A DNA stretch of 9,674 bases, taken from NCBI GenBank assembly GCA_002495225.1, contig DAEF01000081.1, forward strand, positions 1 through 9,674, in the 5' to 3' direction. The translations under genes and the position numbers were made by a program. The notes below the pieces were generated by a model. It ran no database searches. It had not been told where the DNA came from and saw nothing but the letters and a program-made list of their open reading frames with translations. The DNA is from Methanoregulaceae archaeon UBA288. GTDB lineage: Archaea; Halobacteriota; Methanomicrobia; Methanomicrobiales; Methanospirillaceae. Positions 1 to 7,090 of this stretch are shown piece after piece. Numbering within the stretch: position 1 is the stretch's first letter; the number at the start of each line of letters is the position of its first letter.

Positions 1-204
1 GGAGGTGAGGACGCTCGAGGAGGCCCGGGGCGTCCTCTGCGACCAGGTCCCCGAGCCGAGGCGCCGGGACGGCCTCGGGTCGACCGGGGTGTCCGGGTCC
101 CTCGCCCGGGGGAGTGCGGCGACGGGCCGGCGACCTCCTCGTCGGGTTCGATCCCGCCGGGACTCCCTCGCTCGACGGCGTCGTCGCGACGGGGCGGCTC
201 TCCC

Positions 205-218
205 CCGGAAATTTTCGG
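205..218. promoter_or_regulatory. AT-centred near-palindrome, possible operator
   Basis: CCGGAAATTTTCGG is a 14-base inverted repeat with one G-T mismatch, and it is an isolated A/T island in otherwise extremely GC-rich DNA. Outer CCCGGA (204-209) and TCCGGG (221-226) are also complementary. It could be a regulator site or a promoter element for an unseen transcript. Nothing links it to a specific gene. Confidence 0.2.
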
Positions 219-403
219 AGTCCGGGTCGAGCTCGCGGACAGACGCGTGTCAGGCCGGCCCTCCGAAGCCGGACCATCGGCGAGATCGTGCCGCCAGGAG
301 CGGCAACCGGCCGACCGGGGCCGGCCCGCGGGACCTGCCCTGCGCCGCAGAGACGACGGCCCGATCCGCCGAGGGCGTCCTTCTCCAGGGCGGACCCCCC
401 CCA

Positions 404-413
404 TGTTTTATTG
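404..413 (+). promoter_or_regulatory. TATA-like box upstream of the M6 protease gene
   Basis: TGTTTTATTG is the most A/T-rich stretch in the roughly 180 bases before the protease gene. With archaeal spacing (about 25 bases from the box centre to the transcription start), transcription would begin near 434. That would give a 5' leader of about 75-90 bases to the start at 508 or 526. No clear BRE precedes it, because the flank is a C run. The call is inferred from composition and position only. Confidence 0.35.
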
Positions 414-507
414 CCCGGCAGGGGAAGAGACCACACCAGCGGTGGCTCCATCCTTCCCGGCCGGTGACCGGCGAGACCAGGGTCGGGCGGCCCGGTGCCC
501 CACGTCG

Positions 508-2343
508 ATGAAGGAGTCGGTTGCCTTGAACCCCCCGTCCCTGCTCAGGTCCGTCCTGCTCCGCCTTGCCATCGGCCTGGTGGCATGGATGCCGGCCACC
601 TGCTCGGCCGGCGCTCCGTTCGAGAGCCTTCCGGACGCCTCCGAGACCGCCGGGGGCGGGGCGATCCCCCCGGGCACTCTTGCCAGCGAAGACGGGCCGG
701 TGCCGCCGTCCCCCCTGCCGGGCGCCGCCGCAGACCTCCGGGACGGGGACCATTCGCACCCGGATCCCGCCCTGGTCGACCGGCTGTACCGGGACCTCGA
801 CGCCCGCCTCGGCACGTCGTCCAGCCGGCCTCGCCTCGTCCCACCACCGGTGTGGCGCGGCGGACTGGCGTCGAAGGGCACGGTCCGGGTGCCGGTCTTT
901 CTGGTGGACTTCGCGGACGCACCGCACCTGGCAAGCCAGACGCCGGGCGACGTGCAGGAGAAGATGTTCGGTGCGGGGGATGCGTCCGAGTTTCCCGCCG
1001 AGAGCCTCCGCGCCTTCTACCAGCGGTCGTCCTACGACCAGCTGACGATCCAGGGCGACGTCTATGGCTGGTACCGGTCGCCGTACACCCGGGCCCAGTT
1101 CGAGCAGGAGGCCGCCGACTACGAGGCGCTCTACGCAGATGAGTACGGCGAGGGCATCGGCCCGAAATATGCACGGTCCCTGCTCGTCACCACCGTGCTC
1201 CGGGAGTACGACGCCCACGTGGACTTCTCGCAGTACGACAGCGACAACGATGGCCACATCGACGCGGTCTTCGTGAAGTGGGCCGGGGAGCGGGGAGAAT
1301 GGGGCACCCTCTGGTGGGGAACCCAGGGGTATCACCGCTGGAACGCCACCTTCGACGGCAAGGGCGTCTGGAAGTTCGTCTCGTCCGAGTACTCGGCCGA
1401 CAGCGCCAGGTACCCCGGCTACCCGTTCTACTCGCCCCTGGTCGACATCCACGAGACCGGCCACCTGCTCGGGCTGCCGGACTACTACGATTACGACATG
1501 ACGGTCGGGCCCGACGGGGGCGTCGGGGGCTGGGACATGATGGACTTCAACCGGGGCGATCACAACGCCTTCTCGAAGTACCTTCTGGGGTGGCTCGTGC
1601 CGACCGTCGTCACGGAGGGAGAGCGGGTGATCGAGCTCCAACCCTCGTCGACCAGCACGAACGCCGTCCTGATCATGCCCGGGGCCTCGTTCCACTCCTA
1701 CGAGGAGTTCTTCATGGCCGAGTACCGGGCACCGGGGACGGGCAACATCCCGAACACCGTCCCGGTCGTCTTCGGGGGGTTCATGACGGGGGTGGACGCC
1801 CCGTACACGACAGAGGGGCTGTTCGTCTGGCATGTCGACGCCCGCCTGAACCCGGAGGGAACGAACTTCGCGTACGACAATTCCTACACGGAGCACAAGC
1901 TCCTCCGCCTCATGGAGGCCGACGGCCAGGAACACCTGGAGCACGCATCGACGAGATACGACGGCTACTTCGATCAGGCGGACATCTACTCCCCGGGGAG
2001 ATGGTTCGGCCCGTCGACCGTCCCGAACTCCTGTTCGTATGCCGGAGGGTCGACGGGTGTCGGGATCGACCGGATCGAACTGACCTCGACGGGCGTACGG
2101 GCGCGGTTCGCGGTCAGGAGCGTGTTGACGGTCCCCGGCGGCACTGCCCGCCCGACGGACACCGACAGCGACGGCCTGGTCGACGACGTCAACGGCAACA
2201 ACCGCGCGGACTTCGCGGACGTGGTGCTGTACTTCAACCAGATGGCCTGGATTGCGGCGAACGAGCCGCTCGCGGCGTTCGACTGCAACGGTAACGGCCG
2301 GATCGACTTCGCGGACATCGTCTGGCTCTTCAACCACCTCTGA
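508..2343 (+). CDS. Secreted M6-family metalloprotease with C-terminal dockerin-like module
   Basis: Predicted exported zinc endopeptidase of 611 residues from the ATG. A hydrophobic signal peptide (about residues 10-35, LLRLAIGLVAW core) is followed by a low-complexity propeptide-like region to about 120. The M6 catalytic domain (about 124-400) has the zinc site HETGHLLGLPD: H315, catalytic E316, H319 and D325 as likely third ligand. A Met-turn-like WDMMDFN lies at 342-348, and an acidic loop DSDNDGHID lies before the active site. A beta-rich region follows, then a dockerin-like module (551-611) with two loops, DVNGNNRADFAD and DCNGNGRIDFAD, preceded by a third acidic loop DTDSDG. The active-site residues look intact. 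The frame is open back to the window start, but upstream sequence is not protein-like. The gene is monocistronic by spacing. The substrate is unknown; surface or extracellular protein turnover is inferred. The dockerin-like end is nearly duplicated in the NHL protein at 7169. Confidence 0.88.
   Translation: MKESVALNPPSLLRSVLLRLAIGLVAWMPATCSAGAPFESLPDASETAGGGAIPPGTLASEDGPVPPSPLPGAAADLRDGDHSHPDPALVDRLYRDLDARLGTSSSRPRLVPPPVWRGGLASKGTVRVPVFLVDFADAPHLASQTPGDVQEKMFGAGDASEFPAESLRAFYQRSSYDQLTIQGDVYGWYRSPYTRAQFEQEAADYEALYADEYGEGIGPKYARSLLVTTVLREYDAHVDFSQYDSDNDGHIDAVFVKWAGERGEWGTLWWGTQGYHRWNATFDGKGVWKFVSSEYSADSARYPGYPFYSPLVDIHETGHLLGLPDYYDYDMTVGPDGGVGGWDMMDFNRGDHNAFSKYLLGWLVPTVVTEGERVIELQPSSTSTNAVLIMPGASFHSYEEFFMAEYRAPGTGNIPNTVPVVFGGFMTGVDAPYTTEGLFVWHVDARLNPEGTNFAYDNSYTEHKLLRLMEADGQEHLEHASTRYDGYFDQADIYSPGRWFGPSTVPNSCSYAGGSTGVGIDRIELTSTGVRARFAVRSVLTVPGGTARPTDTDSDGLVDDVNGNNRADFADVVLYFNQMAWIAANEPLAAFDCNGNGRIDFADIVWLFNHL
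511..516 (+). promoter_or_regulatory. Shine-Dalgarno-like AAGGAG favouring a TTG start at 526
   Basis: AAGGAG sits inside the first codons of the ATG (508) version of the protease gene. It lies 9 bases before an in-frame TTG at 526. The ATG itself has only a weak GGTG (494-497) about 10 bases upstream. A start at 526 gives a compact signal peptide beginning MNPPSLLRSVLLRLAIGLVA, so 526 may be the true start (605 residues). Confidence 0.45.
2155..2343 (+). repeat. Dockerin-like module copy 1 (complete), end of the M6 protease gene
   Basis: This encodes TDTDSDG followed by two EF-hand-like dockerin repeats, each of pattern D-x-N-x-N-x-R-x-D-F-A-D, separated by a linker containing WIAANEP. The first 48 residues match the module at 9530 at 38 positions, and the DNA is also closely similar. 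Noncellulosomal dockerins are known in archaea such as Archaeoglobus fulgidus. Here the calcium-binding pattern is visible, while a cohesin partner is only an inference. Confidence 0.75.
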
Positions 2344-2353
2344 CCATCCTTTC

Positions 2354-2373
2354 GCGGGCGAGGGCCGGCCCGC
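2354..2373 (+). terminator. Weak stem-loop just after the M6 protease gene
   Basis: GCGGGC (2354-2359) can pair with GCCCGC (2368-2373) around an 8-base loop, 10 bases after the stop codon. No T-run follows, so it does not fit the usual archaeal oligo-T terminator. In such GC-rich DNA it may be chance. Confidence 0.2.
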
Positions 2374-2701
2374 TACCCCATGCCTCACCGGGGCGGCCTG
2401 AGTTCGTCGACGCGCCGGGGTACGCGGGGGGCCTGGAGCCGTAGCGGGCTCGAGGGCATGGGAGGCGGGGGAACCGTGTCCGGATCGTCGTGGACCGGCC
2501 GTCGCCGGCGGTCGAGGACTCCATCGCCGCAACCGCGGCCGGCCGGCGGATGGGAGAGACCATGGGTGCAGGCGCCCCCCTCGCCATCCCCCGCGTCCGG
2601 CGAGGGCCGCGACGGCGCCGGAGGCTGTATCCGGACCGTGCCGGATCGGTGCCCGCTCCCCATCCGGCCGGCCGTCCGCCCCGGCCCTGCCGGAACCGTT
2701 T
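2374..2701. other. Intergenic DNA with nothing recognised
   Basis: About 330 bases of GC-rich sequence between the protease gene and the promoter of the beta-helix gene. Reading frames on both strands give only Arg/Pro/Gly-rich translations without domains. No tRNA, terminator T-run or long repeat is seen. Confidence 0.5.
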
Positions 2702-2714
2702 CGAAAGATATATC
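2702..2714 (+). promoter_or_regulatory. Archaeal BRE/TATA promoter for the beta-helix gene
   Basis: CGAAA followed by GATATATC forms a BRE-plus-TATA pattern and stands out as a sharp A/T island in GC-rich DNA. The transcription start is expected about 25 bases downstream of the box centre, near 2735-2738. This gives a leader of about 120 bases before the ATG at 2855. The TATA element is itself a perfect palindrome. No other promoter-like site is seen in this intergenic region. Confidence 0.65.
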
Positions 2715-2822
2715 AGGCCCGGGACGAATCTGTGATAATCGCGCGTGGAGCGACAGACCCCCTTTGACGGCCTCGGGCCGGGCGCCATGCCAATCCTCCG
2801 CGCGGGAATGACCCCACTACCG

Positions 2823-2841
2823 CCGCTTCGGAGCGAAGCGG
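2823..2841 (+). repeat. Perfect 8-bp hairpin just upstream of the ribosome binding site
   Basis: CCGCTTCG, a GAG loop, then CGAAGCGG form a perfect inverted repeat ending two bases before the Shine-Dalgarno site. It lies inside the predicted leader of the beta-helix gene. It could influence translation initiation or leader stability, or bind a regulator as DNA. There is no evidence of a metabolite-binding riboswitch fold. Confidence 0.55.
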
Positions 2842-2843
2842 CC

Positions 2844-2850
2844 GGGAGGA
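2844..2850 (+). promoter_or_regulatory. Ribosome binding site of the beta-helix gene
   Basis: GGGAGGA lies 4 bases before the ATG at 2855 and matches the archaeal anti-Shine-Dalgarno sequence well. It supports this start codon, as does the signal peptide that begins there. Confidence 0.7.
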
Positions 2851-2854
2851 TATC

Positions 2855-5599
2855 ATGCATTCCGCCACACTCACTCGGAGGCGCTCCCGCGCCCTCGCGC
2901 CGGCAGCAGTCCTGCTGCTGGCGCTCTGCCTGCTCGCCGTCGGCGCGCAGGCCCAGTCCGGCTCGCCCGCGCTCGCCATCAGCGAGCCCGGCCGCTACAC
3001 CCTCGACCACGACCTCGCCGTCCACGAGATCGGCGTCCTGATCACCAGCTCGGACGTCGTCTTCGACGGCATGGGCCACGCCATCGTGGGCGCCGGCACC
3101 GGGACCGGCGTCTATGCCACCGGGTTCGCCAACGCGACCCCGGGCGGCCCCATCACGAACGTCACCGTCCGGAACGTCACCGTCCGCGACTGCGGCGCCG
3201 GCGTCTTCATCGGAAACGTGAACGGCTCCGTGGTCGAGGACGTCGTCGCCGAGCAGAACGGCATCGGCTTCGGATACGGCTACGCCGAGCAGGGCGGCGC
3301 CGAGCAGGCCGTCCTCCGCGACTCCGTCGCCCGCGACGGCACCGGGACCGGGATCGCCCTCGACTACCCGAGCGACGGCATCACCATCGAGCGCTGCACG
3401 ATCACCGGAAACGCGAACGGCCTCGCGAGCGACCTCTCGGGCCGGCTCGCCGCGAACTCCCTCGTCGACTCCGAGGTCTCGGACAACGCCGGCTTCGGCA
3501 TCTCGCTCAAGGAGAGCGGCCTCGCCATCCGCGGCTGCACCATCAGCGGCAACGGCGCCAACGGCATCCAGCTCGAGCACGCCGGCGCGACCATCGAGGC
3601 CAACCGGATCGAGAACAACGCCGGCACGGGCGTGCAGTCCACCGACCGCGGCGGCTCCACCATCACCTCGAACTGGATCGTCGGCAACGGCCAGGGCGTC
3701 GCCGTCGGCGGCGACTGGTCCTCCCGGGTCACGAACAACGTCCTGAACAACACCGACAACGGGTTCTTCGGGGCGGCCGAAGTCGGGCAGCTGAACGTCA
3801 CCAGGACGGCCGGCCCGAACATCGTCGGCGGGCCGGAGCTCGGCGGCAACTTCTGGGCCTTCCCGAACGGCACGGGCTTCTCCGAGACGCACGCCGACAC
3901 TGACGGCGACGGGTTCTGCGACGAGCCGTTCGTCGTCAACCCCGAGGAGGGCGTCACCGACTACCTGCCGCTCGCCCTGCCGAACGCCCCGCCGGTCGGC
4001 GGGGATCGGGGCTACTTCCTGGTCTCGACCGTCCCCGCGGGCGCCGCGATCTCGCTCGTGGACCTCTCGGGCACGGCGTACCCGCAGGGGACCACGAGCG
4101 CCGGGCCGCTCAACGTCACGGTCTACCTGACGGGCACGCCCATGCGCTCGATCGTCGCGAACCTCTCGGGGTACCGTGACGCGGTCTACACCATCGCGCA
4201 GTCCCCGGCGAAGGGCCAGACCGTCCCGGTCTCCCTGACCCTCGAGCCGGTCGGCGGCCCACAGCCGTACAAACCGCTCTCGGTCCCCGGCCGGATCCAG
4301 GCCGAGGACTACGACCTCGGCGGCTTCTCGGACACCACCCCCGGCAACAGCGGCGGGGCGTACCGCCAGGACGACGTCGACATCGAGGTCCAGGGCGGCG
4401 TCACGAACGTCGGCTGGATCCGGAACGGCGAGTTCCTGACCTACACCGCGAACGTCACGAAGGCCGGCGCGTACATCCTGCGGGCGCGGGTCGCGAGCCC
4501 GAACAGCGGCCGGACGGCCGCGGTCTCGGTCGACGGCACGCAGAAGGCGACGATCGCGGTCCCGAACACCGGGTCGTTCGCGACCTTCCGGACCGTCGAG
4601 GTCCCCGTCACGCTCGCGGCGGGCACGCACACCCTGAAGCTCGCCTTCGCCGGCGACGGCCAGAACCTCGACTGGATCGAGCTCTCCCCGCACGTCGAGC
4701 CCACGCCCACGCCGACGGTCACGCCGACGCCGACGCCCGAGATCGACGGGACGCCGTACAAGCCGCTCTCGATCCCCGGCACAATCCAGGCCGAGGACTA
4801 TGACCTCGGCGGCGAGGGGGTCGCGTACCACGACACCACGCCCGGCAACGAGGGAGGCGCGTACCGCCACGACGACGTCGACATCGAGAAACTGGCCGGC
4901 CTCTCGACGCCGAACGTCGGGTGGATCCGCGACGGTGAGTACCTCAGGTACACGGTGAACGTCGCGCAGACCGGCGATTACTATATGGCTCTCCGCGTGG
5001 CGTCACCACATTCCTACCGGAACGTGGCCGTCTTGGTCGACGACGGTTGGCAGGAGATGTGGGTGTTGGTCCCGAACACTGGCTCGTTCGAGCGGTTCGC
5101 GACCGCCGTCGAATGGTCGACGCGTACCCGGCCGTCGGCTGGCGTCACCGCGACCATGACCCCGGCACCGACGGCGACGGGGGGCTTTACGTTCGGGAAG
5201 AACCCGGTTCACCTCACGGCCGGCACGCACACCCTGAAGCTCGCGTTCTCGGGCGACGGCCAGAACCTGGACTGGATCGCCTTCGCGCCGGTCGGCGTCA
5301 CGACGCCGACACCCACGCCGACGCCGGGAGCGGGCGGGGCCTCGTTCGCGGCTGCCCCCCTGACATCGCCGAAGGGCTCGGCGGTGAAGTTCAGCCTGAC
5401 CCCGGCGGCCGGCAAGACGATCGCATCGGCCTGGTGGAGCTTCGACGCGCCGGCGCACCTGAACACCTGGAACTCGCGGGCGACGAACCCGACCTTCTTC
5501 TACCCGCGGGCCGGCACCTTCAGCCCGCTCGTGAAGATCACGTACCGGGACGGCACGACCGAGACGGTCCAGCGGACCGGGTACATCCGGGCGACCTGA
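2855..5599 (+). CDS. Secreted NosD-type beta-helix protein with PEGA-like, two CBM6 and PKD-like domains
   Basis: A 914-residue exported modular protein. Residues 1-34 are a signal peptide with an Arg-rich n-region and the hydrophobic core AVLLLALCLLAVG. Residues about 45-330 carry short repeats rich in Asn, Gly and Ile/Val (for example TISGNGANGIQ), typical of parallel beta-helix proteins. They end in a NosD-style GGNFW...DTDGDGFCDEPF calcium-loop segment (about 329-368). A PEGA-like domain follows (about 386-466, VSTVPAGAAISL). Two CBM6 modules (about 471-610 and 634-812), each with IQAEDYDLGG and GDGQNLDWI, are joined by a TPTPTPT linker. A PKD-like domain (about 828-914) closes the protein. 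The family suggests polysaccharide or S-layer glycan binding. The helix has no recognised catalytic triad, so an enzymatic role is uncertain. No membrane anchor or dockerin end is present. It has its own promoter and terminator. Confidence 0.88.
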   Translation: MHSATLTRRRSRALAPAAVLLLALCLLAVGAQAQSGSPALAISEPGRYTLDHDLAVHEIGVLITSSDVVFDGMGHAIVGAGTGTGVYATGFANATPGGPITNVTVRNVTVRDCGAGVFIGNVNGSVVEDVVAEQNGIGFGYGYAEQGGAEQAVLRDSVARDGTGTGIALDYPSDGITIERCTITGNANGLASDLSGRLAANSLVDSEVSDNAGFGISLKESGLAIRGCTISGNGANGIQLEHAGATIEANRIENNAGTGVQSTDRGGSTITSNWIVGNGQGVAVGGDWSSRVTNNVLNNTDNGFFGAAEVGQLNVTRTAGPNIVGGPELGGNFWAFPNGTGFSETHADTDGDGFCDEPFVVNPEEGVTDYLPLALPNAPPVGGDRGYFLVSTVPAGAAISLVDLSGTAYPQGTTSAGPLNVTVYLTGTPMRSIVANLSGYRDAVYTIAQSPAKGQTVPVSLTLEPVGGPQPYKPLSVPGRIQAEDYDLGGFSDTTPGNSGGAYRQDDVDIEVQGGVTNVGWIRNGEFLTYTANVTKAGAYILRARVASPNSGRTAAVSVDGTQKATIAVPNTGSFATFRTVEVPVTLAAGTHTLKLAFAGDGQNLDWIELSPHVEPTPTPTVTPTPTPEIDGTPYKPLSIPGTIQAEDYDLGGEGVAYHDTTPGNEGGAYRHDDVDIEKLAGLSTPNVGWIRDGEYLRYTVNVAQTGDYYMALRVASPHSYRNVAVLVDDGWQEMWVLVPNTGSFERFATAVEWSTRTRPSAGVTATMTPAPTATGGFTFGKNPVHLTAGTHTLKLAFSGDGQNLDWIAFAPVGVTTPTPTPTPGAGGASFAAAPLTSPKGSAVKFSLTPAAGKTIASAWWSFDAPAHLNTWNSRATNPTFFYPRAGTFSPLVKITYRDGTTETVQRTGYIRAT
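4265..4682 (+). repeat. CBM6 module copy 1
   Basis: First of two tandem carbohydrate-binding modules within the beta-helix gene. Its opening 60 bases (4265-4324) match copy 2 (4754-4813) at 54 positions. Its closing block 4622-4679 matches 5222-5279 at 54 of 58. The conserved residues QAED and the terminal GQNLDWIE are standard CBM6 signature positions, including the calcium-linked Glu. This copy has a compact middle without insertions. Confidence 0.75.
4754..5287 (+). repeat. CBM6 module copy 2, carrying an internal insertion
   Basis: Second CBM6 module of the same gene, alike in its two ends to copy 1 but about 40 residues longer. Most of the extra length lies between VPNTGSF and LTAGTHTLKL (about 5095-5215). 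It encodes a Thr/Pro/Ala-rich stretch (ATMTPAPTATGG) that resembles the gene's interdomain linkers. The module also has extra residues near GEGVAY and KLAGLSTP. Codon use in about 4975-5215 has more A/T third positions than flanking DNA. Confidence 0.7.
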
Positions 5600-5616
5600 G
5601 CCGGCCCGCCCCGCCT

Positions 5617-5628
5617 CTTTTTCTTTTC
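5617..5628 (+). terminator. Oligo-T terminator after the beta-helix gene
   Basis: CTTTTTCTTTTC begins 18 bases after the stop codon. It is the only pronounced T-run in the window, which fits archaeal intrinsic termination at oligo-T tracts. No strong hairpin is required or seen. It separates the beta-helix gene from the aminotransferase. Confidence 0.6.
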
Positions 5629-5670
5629 AACACCCGGCGGGGGGGTCTCTCCGCCTCCGAATCCGTGCCG

Positions 5671-5678
5671 GTTATCTC
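5671..5678 (+). promoter_or_regulatory. TATA-like box of the aminotransferase gene
   Basis: GTTATCTC is centred about 26 bases before the ATG at 5701, so transcription would start at or next to the start codon. No Shine-Dalgarno site precedes either ATG (5695 or 5701). Both facts point to a leaderless transcript, an inference from spacing. Confidence 0.4.
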
Positions 5679-5700
5679 GTCTCGCGACGACCTCATGATC

Positions 5701-6849
5701 ATGGCACGGAGACCCCTCGTCTCTCGGGCGGACGCCTTCGGCGAGTCCGTGATCCGGGAGATGACCCGGCTCGCGCTCGAGCACGGCGCGGTCAACCTCG
5801 CGCAGGGGTTTCCCGACTTCCCCTGCCCCCCCGAGCTCAAGGACGCGGCCTGCGACGCCGTCCGCGCGGACTTCAACCAGTACGCGATCACCTGGGGGGC
5901 GCGGAACCTCCGCGAGGAGCTCGCCCGGAAGGTGGGGGCCTACAACGGGATCGAGCTCGACCCGGAGAGCGAGATCACCGTCACCTGTGGCTCGACCGAG
6001 GCCATGCTGGCCGCGATGCTGGCCCTGGTGGCGCCGGGCGAGGAGGTCGTGGTGCCCGAGCCGTTCTACGAGAACTACGGGCCGGACGCGATCCTCTCGG
6101 GCGCGGTGCCGCGCTACGTCTCGTTCCGCGACGACCTCTCGATCGACGAGGCGGCGTGGACGTCGGCCTTCTCGTCACAGACGCGGGCGGTCATCCTGAA
6201 CACGCCGAGCAACCCGACGGGGAAGGTCTTCTCGCGGGACGAGCTCTCGTTCATCGCGGACCTCTGCATCGACCACGACGCGATCGCGATCACGGACGAG
6301 ATCTACGAGCACATCCTCTACGACGGGCGGGAGCACGTCTCGATCGGGTCGCTCCCGGGCATGGAGGACAGGACGGTCACGATCGGGAGCTTCTCGAAAA
6401 CCTACAGCGTGACGGGCTGGCGCGTCGGGTACGCCCTGGCGGACGCGGCCCTGACCGGCCGGATCCGGAAGATCCACGACTTTCTGACCGTCGGCGCGCC
6501 GGCCCCGCTCCAGCAGGCCTGCGTGGCCGCGCTGCAACTGCCCGCGGCGTACTACCGCGATCTCGCGGCGGACTACGACCGGAAACGGCGGCTCCTCCAC
6601 CGGGGGCTGCAGAAGGCGGGCTTCGCCTGCGCGCTTCCCGAGGGCGCGTACTACCTCTTCGCCGAGATCGGCGGGTTCGGGATGACCGACACCGAGTTCG
6701 CCCGCCACCTGGTCGAGACGGCCGGCGTCGCGGCGGTGCCCGGGAGCTCGTTCTACCACGCCGGCGGCGAAGACCGGCTCCGGTTCACGTTCTCGAAGAG
6801 CGACGAGACGCTCGAGGAGGCCTGCCGGCGCCTCGAGACGATCTCCTGA
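5701..6849 (+). CDS. PLP-dependent class I/II aminotransferase
   Basis: A 382-residue cytosolic transaminase of the fold-type I aspartate/kynurenine aminotransferase group. It moves an amino group from an amino acid to a 2-oxo acid. Visible family signatures from the 5701 start are NLAQGFPDFPCP near the N-terminus and the phosphate-contacting CGSTEA (96-101). They continue with NPTGK containing N171, D199 and Y202 in DEIYEH (PLP ring contacts), the Schiff-base K233 in SFSKTYSVTGW, and R361 in LRFTFS for the substrate carboxylate. All catalytic residues are intact and the length is normal. An ATG at 5695 would add two residues; 5701 gives the usual short N-terminus before RADAFGESVIREM. Substrate range (aspartate, aromatic or methionine) cannot be set from sequence alone. 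It is flanked by surface-protein genes with separate promoters, so no functional link is indicated. Confidence 0.93.
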   Translation: MARRPLVSRADAFGESVIREMTRLALEHGAVNLAQGFPDFPCPPELKDAACDAVRADFNQYAITWGARNLREELARKVGAYNGIELDPESEITVTCGSTEAMLAAMLALVAPGEEVVVPEPFYENYGPDAILSGAVPRYVSFRDDLSIDEAAWTSAFSSQTRAVILNTPSNPTGKVFSRDELSFIADLCIDHDAIAITDEIYEHILYDGREHVSIGSLPGMEDRTVTIGSFSKTYSVTGWRVGYALADAALTGRIRKIHDFLTVGAPAPLQQACVAALQLPAAYYRDLAADYDRKRRLLHRGLQKAGFACALPEGAYYLFAEIGGFGMTDTEFARHLVETAGVAAVPGSSFYHAGGEDRLRFTFSKSDETLEEACRRLETIS

Positions 6850-6925
6850 CCGGCCCCTCCGTCGCAGCGGCCCGGCCGGGCGGCCGATCACCGCGGCGCG
6901 GCGGTTCCCCTGCCCCGCCGGGCCA

Positions 6926-6961
6926 CCCCCTTCTCCGGCCGGCCAGACCGCGCACCGTTCC
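6926..6961. repeat. Imperfect intergenic direct repeat, copy A (copy B at 7053-7090)
   Basis: The core GCCGGCCAGACCGCGCACC plus GTTCC in this copy matches GCCGGCCGAACCGCGAACC plus GTTCC in copy B. Over 26 aligned bases 22 are identical, and both copies are preceded by a C run and a T-containing segment. It could be an old duplication or a pair of protein-binding sites, or simple GC-rich drift. Confidence 0.4.
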
Positions 6962-7052
6962 CCTCGAGTCGCGTCGCTGCCCGCGCCCGGCCACCGGAGC
7001 GCACGGCTCCCTCGAGCCGGGGTGCCGGCGCCGGTGCGCGCCCCGCCGATCC

Positions 7053-7090
7053 CCCCCGTTTTCGCCGCCGGCCGAACCGCGAACCGTTCC
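7053..7090. repeat. Imperfect intergenic direct repeat, copy B
   Basis: This is the partner of the block at 6926-6961 and lies immediately upstream of the A/T-rich promoter-like island of the NHL gene, ending about 14 bases before it. That position would suit a regulatory element, but no function can be shown. Confidence 0.35.

Larger units (their letters stand above)
1..507. other. GC-rich leader region without a recognisable gene
   Basis: I find no convincing gene here. Two forward frames stay open, and one runs without a stop into the protease gene, but their translations are Arg/Pro/Gly-rich low-information sequence typical of stop-poor GC-rich DNA. On the minus strand the first ~60 bases read as a more protein-like stretch (RLGDLVAEDAPGLLERPHL) with G/C at most third positions. 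This could be the end of a gene running off the left edge on the minus strand, but I cannot find its start. The region also holds an AT-rich near-palindrome (205-218) and a TATA-like island (404-413), described separately. Confidence 0.5.

Noticed and set aside
144..155. GGGTTCGATCCC, resembling a tRNA T-arm
   Set aside because: With a 7-base loop the stem fails after two pairs, and no acceptor or anticodon arms can be matched around it.
247..507. Upstream extension of the M6 protease frame to a GTG at 247
   Set aside because: The added 87 residues are low-information Arg/Pro-rich sequence and would bury the signal peptide internally.
5..511. GTG-started forward frame following GGAGGTGA at the window start
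   Set aside because: The Shine-Dalgarno-like sequence overlaps the GTG with no spacer, and the protein is Arg/Gly/Pro-rich noise with no domain.
2867..2905. Possible twin-arginine signal in the beta-helix protein (RRRSR before the hydrophobic core)
   Set aside because: The consensus residues after the arginine pair (a hydrophobic F/L-K pattern) are missing and the core is strongly hydrophobic, so a general Sec signal peptide fits better.
2787..3041. Possible upstream open frame overlapping the start of the beta-helix gene
   Set aside because: It has no ribosome binding site, and its product after the overlap is a shadow frame; no regulatory peptide pattern is seen.
250..4870. Very long minus-strand open frames (760 and 846 codons) opposite the protease and beta-helix genes
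   Set aside because: Their translations are Arg/Val/Asp/Gly-rich without domains and exactly shadow codons of clear plus-strand genes. Long antisense frames are expected where third positions are almost all G or C.
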